Positions 24,368 through 33,599 of a stretch of 64,000 bases of DNA are shown here, in pieces; positions within the stretch are counted from its first letter, which is position 1, and each line of letters begins with the position of its first letter. The stretch spans positions 372,001 to 436,000 of the forward strand of contig DDFK01000003.1 of assembly GCA_002337145.1 (NCBI GenBank), written 5' to 3'. The stretch is from Chitinophagaceae bacterium UBA1930. Its GTDB lineage: Bacteria; Bacteroidota; Bacteroidia; Chitinophagales; Chitinophagaceae. Both the position numbers and the translations under genes were made by a program. The notes under the pieces were generated by a model. The model was not told the origin of the DNA, made no database searches, and saw nothing but the letters and a program-made list of their open reading frames with translations.

Positions 24368-24637
24368 ATGGAGGTAATTTGTTTAGAGGACAAAGCCTTT
24401 TATACATTGTTTGATAAAGTAGTTGCTCACGTCAAAGAAAGTATAAACGTCAAACAGGATCAATGGGTATCCGGTGAAGAAGCCATGCAGCAGCTTCGCA
24501 TTACCAGCAAGACCACTTTGCAGAAATTAAGAGACGAGGGCAAAATCAGGTTTTCGCAACCTGAAAAGAAAATCATCCTGTATGATACGGATTCGATAAA
24601 CGAATACCTGGAAAAACATTCACGCAATACTTTTTAA
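24368..24637 (+). CDS. Excisionase-like HTH protein
   Basis: 89 residues with a C-terminal MerR/excisionase-type winged HTH (WVSGEEAMQQLRITSKTTLQKLRDEGKIRF). Such proteins accompany Bacteroidota integrative elements and act as directionality factors or regulators. It is followed two bases later by a second small gene. Confidence 0.7.
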   Translation: MEVICLEDKAFYTLFDKVVAHVKESINVKQDQWVSGEEAMQQLRITSKTTLQKLRDEGKIRFSQPEKKIILYDTDSINEYLEKHSRNTF

Positions 24638-24639
24638 GC

Positions 24640-24870
24640 ATGGAAGAAGAACAAATAAGCCCGCTATATATTAAGGGCTTCAATGATGGTTATATCCTGC
24701 AACAGCACGAACCGGAATTGTTATCGGCGGTTCTGAAATCGGATAACCCTGCGAATGAATTTTTGAAAGCTGTCAAAGCCGGACAGAAACAATATCAGGA
24801 AGAAAAGTCTTTGGAGGCAATCAGGGCAAGAAAAGAACAATCAAAACATAAGGGGCTGGAACACGGATGA
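24640..24870 (+). CDS. Small acidic-basic helical protein, unknown
   Basis: 76 residues, helical, starting with EEEQISPLYIKGFNDGY and ending with a charged helix (QEEKSLEAIRARKEQ). It starts two bases after the excisionase-like gene. Proteins of this kind accompany HTH genes on Bacteroidota mobile elements; the function is unknown. Confidence 0.55.
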   Translation: MEEEQISPLYIKGFNDGYILQQHEPELLSAVLKSDNPANEFLKAVKAGQKQYQEEKSLEAIRARKEQSKHKGLEHG

Positions 24871-25197
24871 AATCATTTTTTTGATTTCTTATTGCAAAAC
24901 AATCAAGTGCAATCTACACTAGCTAAAGCCAACCAATTTAGACTATTCAATCCGTGTGTGTTTTTGCTAACACTTCAAAAAAATGAATTTGTTTCAATAG
25001 GTTACAACTACAAATGGGCTACTGCCCGAGGAGCCAGTTACATGTATAATACCTTCCCATACATTCCAATGCACAGAATTAATCTATTGAAAAATATAGA
25101 TTGTTTTCCGATGCGTTTTATCCTTGGTTAACCCAAGCCAAATCTGACATGTATCTTTTTATGTGTCTTTTTCCCATTTTCAGGATAGGAACTACTC
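24871..25197. other. Intergenic interval without recognised features
   Basis: This 327-bp interval before the P4-type integrase gene has no convincing gene. A 79-codon open frame from a TTG at 24892 lacks a ribosome-binding context and resembles no protein. I see no strong hairpin; integrase or promoter sites would be expected here. Confidence 0.4.
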
Positions 25198-26421
25198 ATG
25201 CCATTAACAGAATTGGCTATTAAGCACGCCAAGCCCTCAACAAAAAAATACACCCTTTCGGACGGGGGCAGCCTATATTTAATGATAACACCCTCCGGCA
25301 ATAAGCTATGGAAGTGGCGTTATTTATTCAACGGAAAGAACCAGACTTATGCCATAGGGAAATACCCTGCCATCTCTTTGGCCAAAGCTAGGGAACTGCG
25401 AAACGCTGCAAGGGCTTTGGTTGAAGAAGGCAAGCACCCTACCCGTGAGAAAAAAGCAAACAAGTTACGAAATGCCTTGGATGGTGAAAACACGTTAAAG
25501 CGTGTCTCTATCGACTGGCTCGATAACAAGAAACAGGGGCATGCAGAAAAATACAAGAAACTACTCCGTTCAAGGTTGGAAGAGTATGTATTCCCTTCAT
25601 TGGGGGCATTGCCGATCACGCAAATAACAACGCCTGAAATTGTGACCCTGCTCGAAAAGATTGCAGCAAAAGGTAAAATTGAAACGGCAAAGCGTATCGG
25701 TCAAATGATTGCACAAGTTTTCAGGTATTCAATTCACAAGGGTTTATGCACTTACAACCCAGCATTTGACCTGAAAGAAATTATCCCAAGCAAAAAAACC
25801 AAGCACCATGCCTGCATCCATCCAAGTGAGCTTTCAGACTTCTTGAAAAAGATGGATAGCTATAAAAACAAGGACATTGCAAAGGCCGCAATGAACCTAT
25901 TGGCATTGACCTTTGTAAGAACAAAAGAACTCATTGGTGCAAGATGGGAAGAAATAAAATGGGATCTGAACGAATGGCACATCCCAGCAGAGCGAATGAA
26001 AATGAAAACTGCCCACATTGTGCCTCTAGCCAAACAGTCAATAAAAATATTGAAGCAATTACATGAAATCACAGGCAAAAGGGAATTGGTTTTCTTTAGT
26101 GCAGCAAGCAAATCAAAGCATATCAGCAACGGCACTTTCCTTATGTCGCTTAACCGTATGGGCTACAATAAAACAATGACAGGCCATGGCTTCCGCACGT
26201 TGGCAAGCACGATACTCAATGAAAAAGGCTACAACCCTGACATCATAGAAAAACAGCTGGCACACGAAGAAAGAAACAAAGTGCGTTCGGCTTACAACCG
26301 TGCCGAATATTTGCCGGAGCGGAAACGGATGATGCAGGACTATGCAGACCTATTGGATGCAGTTCGCAATAACCCGAAGCAAAACATTCTGCAGTTCAAA
26401 AAATACAACAAGAAAAGCTGA
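25198..26421 (+). CDS. P4-type tyrosine integrase
   Basis: The 407-residue protein has an N-terminal DUF4102 arm-binding domain (MPLTELAIKHAKPSTKKYTLSD begins it), a SAM-like core-binding domain, and a catalytic domain with Arg in TFVRTKEL, His-x-x-Arg in GHGFRTLAS, His in LAHEE and the Tyr nucleophile in RSAYNRAEY. The type is commonest in proteobacterial islands. It is not at an end of the present element, so it is probably a relic of an inner or earlier element; the right-end integrase is a different family. Confidence 0.85.
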   Translation: MPLTELAIKHAKPSTKKYTLSDGGSLYLMITPSGNKLWKWRYLFNGKNQTYAIGKYPAISLAKARELRNAARALVEEGKHPTREKKANKLRNALDGENTLKRVSIDWLDNKKQGHAEKYKKLLRSRLEEYVFPSLGALPITQITTPEIVTLLEKIAAKGKIETAKRIGQMIAQVFRYSIHKGLCTYNPAFDLKEIIPSKKTKHHACIHPSELSDFLKKMDSYKNKDIAKAAMNLLALTFVRTKELIGARWEEIKWDLNEWHIPAERMKMKTAHIVPLAKQSIKILKQLHEITGKRELVFFSAASKSKHISNGTFLMSLNRMGYNKTMTGHGFRTLASTILNEKGYNPDIIEKQLAHEERNKVRSAYNRAEYLPERKRMMQDYADLLDAVRNNPKQNILQFKKYNKKS

Positions 26422-26546
26422 TATTTTGCATGTCCCACACTAGAGTATTATTCTTCTCTTTTTATTTCACCATATGATTGACAAATCACCCCATATATAT
26501 AGGAATACATTCCTCTCTTAAACAACATCAGAAAGGAAGTATAGCA

Positions 26547-26765
26547 ATGAAAGACCTCAGCACCCTGCCCATGGATAGCGAGATTAGAATAAAGGATGTT
26601 CTGCGGATCGTCCCACTATCCAAATCGACTTGGTATAATGGTGTAAGAAAGGGCGAAATGCCCCAACCTGCAAACTTGACCGAAGGCACAAGCTCTTGGC
26701 GTTTGGGTGACATCTTGGAATGGAACAGAAAACGCCGCAAGGAAACAGCCAAGTCGGCTGAATAA
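26547..26765 (+). CDS. AlpA-type HTH regulator
   Basis: About 72 residues with the MerR-like helix pattern of AlpA proteins: IRIKDVLRIVPLSKSTWYNG, then W-R-L-G-D-I at the C-terminus. It activates or excises P4-like elements. The ATG at 26547 is preceded by a strong AGGAAG Shine-Dalgarno, unusual for this phylum, so translation signals look proteobacterial. An earlier non-ATG start was rejected. Confidence 0.75.
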   Translation: MKDLSTLPMDSEIRIKDVLRIVPLSKSTWYNGVRKGEMPQPANLTEGTSSWRLGDILEWNRKRRKETAKSAE

Positions 26766-26825
26766 CCTGCCCCACATTGTGGGTGCAACTACCTTAATCA
26801 CATTTCACATTCTCGGAGAATGCCA

Positions 26826-27788
26826 ATGAACATCATTCAGGCAAAGCAAATCCTTTTGAAAAAACTGGTCGAACAATTGGGCGGCAAATTTGCCAAGCAC
26901 GGCAGTAGGCCGCATGAAGCGTGGTATTATTCACCCTTCCGCCCAGATGAGAAAACACCATCATTCAAGATCAATGAACTGACCAACCGTTGGCATGATT
27001 TCGGGCATGTCACAAGCCGCAGCAAAGGCAAGGGAAGCGGTGGCGACCCCATTGACCTATGGTGCGATTACCACAACAAAGACCGCCGTAGTGGAACTGC
27101 GGAAGCACTAGCAGCATTGGAAAATCTTTATGACGGCATCCCTCGGCAAAGACCAAAACAACTGCCGCAGCAGAAGCCACGCTATGAGATCATTCAACTG
27201 CATAAGAAAATCTTTTACTTGAACCTCAAAGAAGAACTGAACAGACGTTGCTTGTCGCATGGTAACGCCGGACTATATCTGAAACAGGCTTTTATCCGTG
27301 ACAATAAATTGCCACTGAAAAAGATAAATGGCTTTGCTTTTGGCAATGACAAAGACGGCTTTGAAATCAGCATCCCGAACCCGTATAACGGTTCGTGTTT
27401 CAAGACTTGTATTGCACCCAAAGCACCGACAACAATTGAAGGCGAAGACACAACACGGGCAATGGTATTTGAAGGCTTTTGGGACTTCCTCACCTGGCTT
27501 GAAATGAGCAAGCTCGAAAAGCCGCCTTGCACGGTCTATGTGCTGAATTCAGTATCATTTATTGGTATCGTCGCAGAGGAGATCATGAAACAGAAAGTCA
27601 CTATACAAAGGGTTTCGTTATACTTGGATAATGACGAAGCAGGATTAAACGCACTTCATGCAATGGCTGCGATAACCGAAGAAACCGGGATTGTCTGTGC
27701 TGACATGAGCCAGAAATACAAGCCGTATAAAGATTTGAACGCTTATTGGATGCATTCAATTTACATGAAATTGAATCATAGTAAATAA
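26826..27788 (+). CDS. Primase/Toprim-domain protein of mobile element
   Basis: The 320-odd-residue protein starts with a CHC2-like region (AWYYSPFRPDEKTPSF) that lacks the usual zinc-binding cysteines. A Toprim fold follows (VFEGFWDFLTWLE, then LYLDNDEAGLNAL), with the DxD-type acidic residues. Such proteins prime replication of mobilizable elements. ATG codons at 26820 and 26826 both exist; the second is better spaced from a GGAGA sequence. It ends before a strong bidirectional terminator. Confidence 0.75.
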   Translation: MNIIQAKQILLKKLVEQLGGKFAKHGSRPHEAWYYSPFRPDEKTPSFKINELTNRWHDFGHVTSRSKGKGSGGDPIDLWCDYHNKDRRSGTAEALAALENLYDGIPRQRPKQLPQQKPRYEIIQLHKKIFYLNLKEELNRRCLSHGNAGLYLKQAFIRDNKLPLKKINGFAFGNDKDGFEISIPNPYNGSCFKTCIAPKAPTTIEGEDTTRAMVFEGFWDFLTWLEMSKLEKPPCTVYVLNSVSFIGIVAEEIMKQKVTIQRVSLYLDNDEAGLNALHAMAAITEETGIVCADMSQKYKPYKDLNAYWMHSIYMKLNHSK

Positions 27789-27836
27789 AATTTATAAATA
27801 TTTTTAACCAACTAGAAGCAACCTACAAACAACATA

Positions 27837-27877
27837 AAATAGAATACCCCTTTTTAATTAAAAGGGGTATTCTATTT
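27837..27877. terminator. Bidirectional terminator
   Basis: A perfect 18-bp stem (AAATAGAATACCCCTTTT and its complement) with a 5-nt loop separates the rightward primase gene from the leftward cassette. It can end transcription from both sides. Confidence 0.85.
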
Positions 27878-27991
27878 ATAAGCAAAAAAGTCTATATAAT
27901 ATAGATGTGGAATTTTATTACTCTGAAAAGAAGACTGAATTTATAATTTTTATTTAAAAAGCACAATAAATAATAAGTAGTCTTTTTATAC

Positions 27992-28504
27992 TTACCAAGT
28001 TAGTTCATACTTAGTCTTGTTAAGAGATTGTATCTTTTTTTGTGGTATTATTAAATCACTCAGAACTTTACTATTTAAAAAATTATTCTCATCAAAAGAA
28101 CAATAACCTTCATTTGACATGAATATATAATCTGACACTTTAATTGAATTATTTTGCAATATTCCAATCAAAATTGAGGCTTCAGTTAGCTCTCGTTTTG
28201 TAGGGGATAAATTATCTGAAATTTTATTTTGAGCAATCAGGATTTGCTTTGAGTGGTATTTTTTTGCCATTTGGATTAAATCATCAGCAATTGCTTTTGT
28301 AGTTTCTTCAGTTGGATATAAGTCTGTCTTATATAACCAATTTTTACACTCCTTATTTTCTATTGAAATAAAAGTCGCCATCAAGGATTTTTTTACATTA
28401 ATCACATCTCCCCAGTTTTTAAGGAAATAGGTATAATTGTCTTTTCCTAATAAAGGTTTCATTCCACTACCTTCAACCTTTTTGCCTAAATTGCCTAGAT
28501 GCAT
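27992..28504 (-). CDS. Degenerate RadC/JAMM-like protein
   Basis: 170 residues that follow the RadC JAB fold: ILIAQNKISDNLSPTKRE (88-105) aligns with ILLSHNHPSGNLKPSRQD of the intact RadC at 38512, and DYIFMSNEGYCSF (125-137) aligns with DHIIVSPEGYYSF. Both zinc-binding histidines are replaced (Q92, K94), so hydrolase activity is unlikely. It is the last gene of an AT-rich leftward cassette with a flavoprotein and a small NTPase. Its role may be binding or sensing. The family link is my comparison, not a database result. Confidence 0.6.
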   Translation of the reverse strand: MHLGNLGKKVEGSGMKPLLGKDNYTYFLKNWGDVINVKKSLMATFISIENKECKNWLYKTDLYPTEETTKAIADDLIQMAKKYHSKQILIAQNKISDNLSPTKRELTEASILIGILQNNSIKVSDYIFMSNEGYCSFDENNFLNSKVLSDLIIPQKKIQSLNKTKYELTW

Positions 28505-28565
28505 ATTCTATAATATTTATAAATTTTGTCAATAATATTTTATACCCCAAATTAATTAATTAATT

Positions 28566-30611
28566 TTATTTACAAGCAAATTCCATATCAAAGCTTTGAA
28601 ATTCATCAAAATATAACTTTAATTTTTCACTATATGACGTTAAATTGACTACACATTTACTATTATTCTCAAAGTTCATACTTTTAAATTCTAATGGTCC
28701 ATTTTCCGATAAACTTGATTTTCCCATTTTAAACTCCCCTTCTACTAAGCCACGATTTATATTATTTACAAAATCTTGAAGCATATAGAAAATAGTATGC
28801 AATATTAGAGGGTGATTATCGGTTAAGTTATCTGTTGTGCAATCAAGAAAAAATATGAGGTTAGTTACCGTAACTGACTTATCGAAAATATTCAGATTAC
28901 TATTTAATGCTAAAATTGGTATAGCAATAAACAACTTTCTGTCATGTGCATATTCAGGTTTTAAATTAATTAGATTTGATATCTTTTTTATTTCATCTGC
29001 ATCTCTGTTCATTATAAGCAATGGCGTTCCTGAACGTAATGCTAGACCTACCGCCCCATAGTCATATGAAAAAACCCTTCCAACTGAACCATCGTTACTT
29101 GGAATTGTTGTTCCTATATAAGGAGTAATTTGTTGAAACAAGTGCTTTTTATCATTCTGAATAACTCGATACAATGACATCCTAAAATTGTAATTCCCTG
29201 GGCTATTTATTAAGAACTGCAACTGCCCATTCAAATAATGAAGGAATGATGTGCAATATATTTTAGTATGTAAGGAAAAGGGAGCTCGATTTATTTTAGC
29301 ATTTCTAAAATACTCTTCTAACACTCTAGTATCATAGAGTTTTAGCATCGGCTCTCCAGCATATTTTAGTTGTCTTTTTTCAATATCTCTCGAAACAGAA
29401 TCGCTTACCAATTTTAGTATATGCTTTTTCTGAGTTCCATGCCGAATTAGAAACTGACTTGGAAGCTTCTTTTTAAAATTTGTAAACCCGTCATCCCCTT
29501 TTTCACAATCCCCTCGTTGATAATTAAATATATCTAAACGAAATAAAATAAATGACAGAAGTAAATTAATCATTGAAGCCTTTTCTATATGAAGGATATA
29601 GGGGAATATTTTTTCTTTCCCGTATAAAATCATTTCAATTTTAGGTTCAGAAATTTTCTGAATTTCGGAATAAAACTCTCCGCATAATTCATCCAATTTA
29701 TCAAATTCGTCATACAGCCACTGTTTTATAGGATGAGCCGTATTGGCTTTATACTGAATCCAGTCTTCCTTAATTTTATTCACCGCTTTATATAAGTCAG
29801 GGTAAGTAGGGATTCTGCAAAGCAGTTCGTATATAGTTAAGATATCATAGTCTTTCAATACAATTCCAAATAATTCAGTTAACGCTCCATCTCCTTGGCC
29901 TGAAATGAAATGATTCTTGTTTTCCGACTTCTTTGATTGAGCAAGTGTATTATTATCCCAATAAGATGGAGTTGCACCTTCTGGCACTCCTATCTCAACT
30001 CCATATCCAAGTGCTAGAATTGCTAAATCATAACTCACTACTTTTTGTTTTACTTTCCCTATGCTTTCTACTGCTCCTTGCTGCTTAAATGTAACTGAAA
30101 CCCCCGGGCTATCTTCGCTATCGATTATCCCAATTACTTCTGTTGATTTAGTCGGAATAAAATTCGTTGTAAACTCTGTTGTTATTTCGTGAAACGAAGA
30201 GTTTATTTCCTTTACGACTTCGTTTGCAAACCCTTGATGCCAAGACAACACGGGCAAATCAGCGTAGTCTTGTAACTTTTCAACTGGCCAATCATTTATA
30301 TTTGGATGAAGCCTTCTCACAGTGCAATTATCTTGCATTGAAAGAAATCTATCCTTTTGTTCAAACAATCTAACTTTCATCCCACATTTTAATGCAAGAC
30401 TGGTAAAAGTAAGACCTGCAATACCCGCACCTATAACAGCTAAATTTGAATTTTGGTTTATCTTTTTATGCTTCATTAAAAGATAAAAGATATTGATTGC
30501 TCTGATTTGTTGCTTATAAAATGTAATAGTTGGCTCATAAATTCCAATCAGATATTGATAGGGTGTTACTTCATACCTATTTAGATAAAGCAGTTCGTCG
30601 TTTTCAGTCAT
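28566..30611 (-). CDS. Flavoprotein with GAF-like C-terminal domain
   Basis: The 681-residue protein carries a Rossmann FAD-binding start (VIGAGIAGLTFTSLA, 59-73), a second nucleotide-binding strand (LAILALGYG, 196-204) and the GQGDGALTE segment (238-246) that contacts FAD. A helical middle (about 260-450) follows. Residues about 474-615 look like a GAF domain: YRVIQNDKK, SVGRVFSYDYGAVGLAL, and LFIAIPILALNSN followed by VTNLIFFLD. There is no signal peptide. An FAD oxidoreductase coupled to a small-molecule sensor is a rare layout. It is in an AT-rich cargo cassette; a defence or stress role is inference. Confidence 0.65.
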   Translation of the reverse strand: MTENDELLYLNRYEVTPYQYLIGIYEPTITFYKQQIRAINIFYLLMKHKKINQNSNLAVIGAGIAGLTFTSLALKCGMKVRLFEQKDRFLSMQDNCTVRRLHPNINDWPVEKLQDYADLPVLSWHQGFANEVVKEINSSFHEITTEFTTNFIPTKSTEVIGIIDSEDSPGVSVTFKQQGAVESIGKVKQKVVSYDLAILALGYGVEIGVPEGATPSYWDNNTLAQSKKSENKNHFISGQGDGALTELFGIVLKDYDILTIYELLCRIPTYPDLYKAVNKIKEDWIQYKANTAHPIKQWLYDEFDKLDELCGEFYSEIQKISEPKIEMILYGKEKIFPYILHIEKASMINLLLSFILFRLDIFNYQRGDCEKGDDGFTNFKKKLPSQFLIRHGTQKKHILKLVSDSVSRDIEKRQLKYAGEPMLKLYDTRVLEEYFRNAKINRAPFSLHTKIYCTSFLHYLNGQLQFLINSPGNYNFRMSLYRVIQNDKKHLFQQITPYIGTTIPSNDGSVGRVFSYDYGAVGLALRSGTPLLIMNRDADEIKKISNLINLKPEYAHDRKLFIAIPILALNSNLNIFDKSVTVTNLIFFLDCTTDNLTDNHPLILHTIFYMLQDFVNNINRGLVEGEFKMGKSSLSENGPLEFKSMNFENNSKCVVNLTSYSEKLKLYFDEFQSFDMEFACK

Positions 30612-30737
30612 AGTCAGTTAGTATACCAGTTAGGGTTTTGTGCAATCTATGAAATATCATTTAAAAATAATACTGCTTAGCATTCCCTTTTTCAAAATAG
30701 CTTTTTCTGTAACCTTATAATAAATTATTTCAGCATT

Positions 30738-31205
30738 TTACAATGCTCCAGAAATAAGTGCATTTATAATTTCTACCACACTTAATGCGGCTTGTTGATT
30801 AAGTGCATTATTATTTAATGATGGTGACCAAAAACTGCTCATCCATAAAGTATGATAATCATATAAGTTGGCAATTTCATCAACTTTACTTACAGTCATT
30901 CCTTCGGTTCGTGTGGCACATAGGATAATATCACAACCTCCCAAAATTGGATCGAAAGTTAAGTCTGCTAATTTTTTTATGGTGTCGTCACTTATCATTC
31001 GACTATTAGGATCACCCATACTTTCAATTCCGATTTTTATATCCCCTATTTGAATAGTCAGCAAAATATCAACGCTATAATCAATAGGCGAAATAGAAGC
31101 TACCGCAAGAGGGTGGCTAGCTAAGAACTCTGCACAAGCTCTTTTAATTGTATCCGATTTCCCTTCATTCGCTCTACCATAAATTCCGATAATTGTTTTG
31201 TTCAT
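30738..31205 (-). CDS. Small P-loop NTPase
   Basis: 155 residues beginning with a Walker A motif (GRANEGKS, 10-17) and a possible Walker B region (GGCDIILCATRTEG). The size suits a minimal P-loop kinase or GTPase-like ATPase. It lies 126 bp upstream of the flavoprotein gene on the same strand. Its AT-rich composition matches that gene and not the adjoining coupling-protein gene. No known family is assigned. Confidence 0.6.
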   Translation of the reverse strand: MNKTIIGIYGRANEGKSDTIKRACAEFLASHPLAVASISPIDYSVDILLTIQIGDIKIGIESMGDPNSRMISDDTIKKLADLTFDPILGGCDIILCATRTEGMTVSKVDEIANLYDYHTLWMSSFWSPSLNNNALNQQAALSVVEIINALISGAL

Positions 31206-31215
31206 TTATATCACT

Positions 31216-33162
31216 TTATTTTTTGAAATAAGGGTTTTCATCTGCACGCACTTTCAATTCCTCATCCTCATAATACGGATGCTTCGGGATGGTAAGCGGC
31301 GGCTTGTCTGCGAAAAAGGCAAAGATTGTCGTGCCTGATTCACGCCGCAATTCATCCGGTGTTATCAATTCACGAGGGGTGGAATCCGCATTGAGAACAT
31401 TAAATATCGACCGCCCCGAGTAGGTGACATTCGAGGTCATGCCCATAGCGTGGCTGATATAGTCGGCAGAAAAATTATCACTCACATTGAAATAATGCCG
31501 GATGGTGCTATTGGCAATGAAACTTTCCCAGTTGTTGCCGTAGGTTTCCCGCAACTGTATCAGCGATTGCAGGATGCACCACACCGTCACTTCATATCCG
31601 GCATAGGTGCTGAGGGCGATTTCGATTTCGGACATGTAGCCGAGGGCGGCAAACTCATCGAGCAGGAACGCCACTTTTTTGTTCGGCTTGCGCACAACGG
31701 CGCGCATGGTGGACGTCACCACCAGACGCAGCCAACGTGCGTGGCTTTTTAACTTGTCAACCGGGATGATGATATAGAGCGAGGTATTGCCATCGGCCAA
31801 TGTATAGGGGTCAAATCCGCCGTTCAGGGATTCCTGCAAGGCGGGCGAGTTCAAAAAGTTGGTGGACTGCAGGGCGGTGGCGATAATGCTGCCAAAGGTC
31901 TTCTCGCCCGATTGCTGCAGCTTGATAATCTCATTGGCCGCCGTGCGAACGGCAAGGCCGCAATAGGGATTATCGTTGCTGCTCATTTTCGACAGCAATT
32001 TATCCCATGCTTCGTCATTTAAGCGAAGCCATTGCCACAGCGTGGCAAGTGTCTTTGGCGGGAAATTGATGATATCGTCCGCCGTCCGCTCATAGGGTTC
32101 GGTGTCGTCTTCCTCCCCCTTGGGCGCATCGTGATCCTGCGTCATTAAATGCATGAGAAACCCCGCTACGATTGCCCTGGCATTGTCGGAAAAGAAATTG
32201 TCCTTTTCATCGGGATTGACAGGCACGATCATTTCCGCAATCACGGCCACATCATCGACAAAATTATTGTCGGCAATGTCGGTCAGTATATCGAGCGGGT
32301 TATAGGTGCTGGTTTCCTTGATATGGTCGGGCAGCAATCCCCAAGGGTTCAGGACAACCACTTTCCTGCCCATTTCTTTTTGCGCCCGTATCGTGATGGC
32401 GGCGTTCTCGCCCTTGGGGTCGATCACCACCCATGAGCCTTGATAGCCGCCAGCACCAAGTAAATTGGGAACAATCAAATTCGTGCCTTTGCCGCCGCGC
32501 GTGCCGGCCACGGTCAGCAGATGCCCCTTATCGCCGAACACCAGACCGTAACCAATATATAATCCTGTGCCGCTTCGGTATTGGTATATATCGGATTCAA
32601 CAGCGAAACGCGCCGTGCCGAATTTCCTGCCCTCTATGTTCAGCCGCTTGATACTCGAACGCCATCCCTTGTAAATGATAATGGCAATGCCCGTAATACA
32701 GAGGCATGTGGCAACATAACCAAGTAGCGGTATGATTTCCCTCGACCCGAAAAACAGCGGCCAGACAATGCGAACGGCAATGATTGCTCCGATAATCAGC
32801 CCCCATAAAATGACCGCATACGCCACCATCGCAAAGCGGACGATGGAAGTTGTCCGGTTCAGATCCGGCAGGAGGTTGTTCTTTCTGTCATCATCCAGCA
32901 TGAAGCGTTTATAGGCACGGAAGAAACCCCAGAACATGCCGATGACCGTTATGGGTGTCAGTAAAATACCGATGAGATACATCCGCCTTTTTGCCTTCGC
33001 CTGCGGGTTCGGGTAACGCCTGAAAAGTTCGTCTGCGGCAAACGGGTGGACATTGTAATGCTTGAAAAGTCGCTTCTTCCATTCGGGGGCTTTGGCTTCC
33101 CATTCCTCGAATGTCATGTGACGCAGATTGTCTTTTTCTTTTCCGGGCTTGCTTGCTTCCAT
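31216..33162 (-). CDS. VirD4/TraG-type conjugation coupling protein
   Basis: The 648-residue protein has three hydrophobic segments near the N-terminus (about 62-80, 111-130, 145-165), Walker A GTRGGKGT (220-227), a Walker B-like segment with LLDEFAAL, and the long ATPase domain typical of type IV coupling proteins. It would bring the relaxosome to a conjugation pore. The local DNA is clearly GC-richer than flanking genes. No mating-pair genes are present, so a helper element is needed. Confidence 0.88.
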   Translation of the reverse strand: MEASKPGKEKDNLRHMTFEEWEAKAPEWKKRLFKHYNVHPFAADELFRRYPNPQAKAKRRMYLIGILLTPITVIGMFWGFFRAYKRFMLDDDRKNNLLPDLNRTTSIVRFAMVAYAVILWGLIIGAIIAVRIVWPLFFGSREIIPLLGYVATCLCITGIAIIIYKGWRSSIKRLNIEGRKFGTARFAVESDIYQYRSGTGLYIGYGLVFGDKGHLLTVAGTRGGKGTNLIVPNLLGAGGYQGSWVVIDPKGENAAITIRAQKEMGRKVVVLNPWGLLPDHIKETSTYNPLDILTDIADNNFVDDVAVIAEMIVPVNPDEKDNFFSDNARAIVAGFLMHLMTQDHDAPKGEEDDTEPYERTADDIINFPPKTLATLWQWLRLNDEAWDKLLSKMSSNDNPYCGLAVRTAANEIIKLQQSGEKTFGSIIATALQSTNFLNSPALQESLNGGFDPYTLADGNTSLYIIIPVDKLKSHARWLRLVVTSTMRAVVRKPNKKVAFLLDEFAALGYMSEIEIALSTYAGYEVTVWCILQSLIQLRETYGNNWESFIANSTIRHYFNVSDNFSADYISHAMGMTSNVTYSGRSIFNVLNADSTPRELITPDELRRESGTTIFAFFADKPPLTIPKHPYYEDEELKVRADENPYFKK

Positions 33163-33244
33163 CGGGTTCGGCTTGCAGGTTGAGCAGTAGTTGATATTGG
33201 AAATTATCTATCTCGCATGACAAAACAATAATATTTCAAAAATT

Positions 33245-33286
33245 GCGTATTTCTACGGCAGCCCGTAAGAGGTTATACGCTTTTTT
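33245..33286 (+). promoter_or_regulatory. Strong nested hairpin between coupling protein and MobC, oriT candidate
   Basis: GCGTAT...ATACGC forms an outer stem and TACGG-CAGC-CCGTA an inner stem, followed by a six-T run. The run fits a rho-independent terminator, but no rightward gene precedes it. The location between the divergent coupling-protein and mob genes makes it, together with the inverted repeats at 33482-33549, a plausible part of oriT. A nick site cannot be identified from the sequence alone. Confidence 0.4.
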
Positions 33287-33443
33287 GGTTTGTCGGTTTT
33301 ATCGGGCAGTAAATTTTATAGTTTCATCCTGCAAAGGGTATCCTGCCTCCAAGCAAAAAAACATTTCTTCACCGAAAGCATTTTTTGCTTCATGCAGTGC
33401 TATGGTGTCCAAAACAGCGCGGCCAACCTTGCAGCAGAATTGC

Positions 33444-33472
33444 TTGACAATTCAGGGAGTTGCATGTATAGT
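33444..33472 (+). promoter_or_regulatory. Sigma70-like promoter of mobC (TTGACA-17-TATAGT)
   Basis: A textbook -35 (TTGACA, 33444-33449), 17-nt spacer and -10 (TATAGT, 33467-33472) lie 127 bp before mobC. This is the proteobacterial consensus and not the Bacteroidota TAnnTTTG form, which suggests recent transfer or broad-host expression of the mob genes. Confidence 0.65.
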
Positions 33473-33481
33473 AGGGCACAC

Positions 33482-33549
33482 GCAAGACGTGGTTTGTAGC
33501 CACAAAAACTTTCAACGTTGTTGAGTTTTCGTATCTCCAAACCGTCTTG
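33482..33549. repeat. Inverted repeats upstream of mobC, oriT-region candidate
   Basis: CAAGACGTGGTTT at 33482-33494 is matched by AAACC-GTCTTG near 33539-33549, and GTGG/CCAC form a smaller stem with a 7-nt loop inside the left arm. Such spaced inverted repeats are common around relaxase recognition sites. Confidence 0.4.
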
Positions 33550-33599
33550 TAAAGGAGACGTTGCACTCTCCCTTAACCCTCTCGAAAAAACTTCGTTTT

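Noticed and set aside
24892..25131. 79-codon frame before the P4-type integrase
   Set aside because: It starts at TTG with no ribosome-binding context and has no protein-like pattern.
28566..30611. E1/ubiquitin-like activating enzyme in a CBASS- or Bil-type system
   Set aside because: The Rossmann motif is an FAD type with a GD segment, and no catalytic Cys domain, ubiquitin-like or E2-like partner is present.
33245..33286. Simple terminator for a rightward gene
   Set aside because: No rightward gene lies upstream of it, so it is kept as an oriT-region candidate although the T run fits a terminator.
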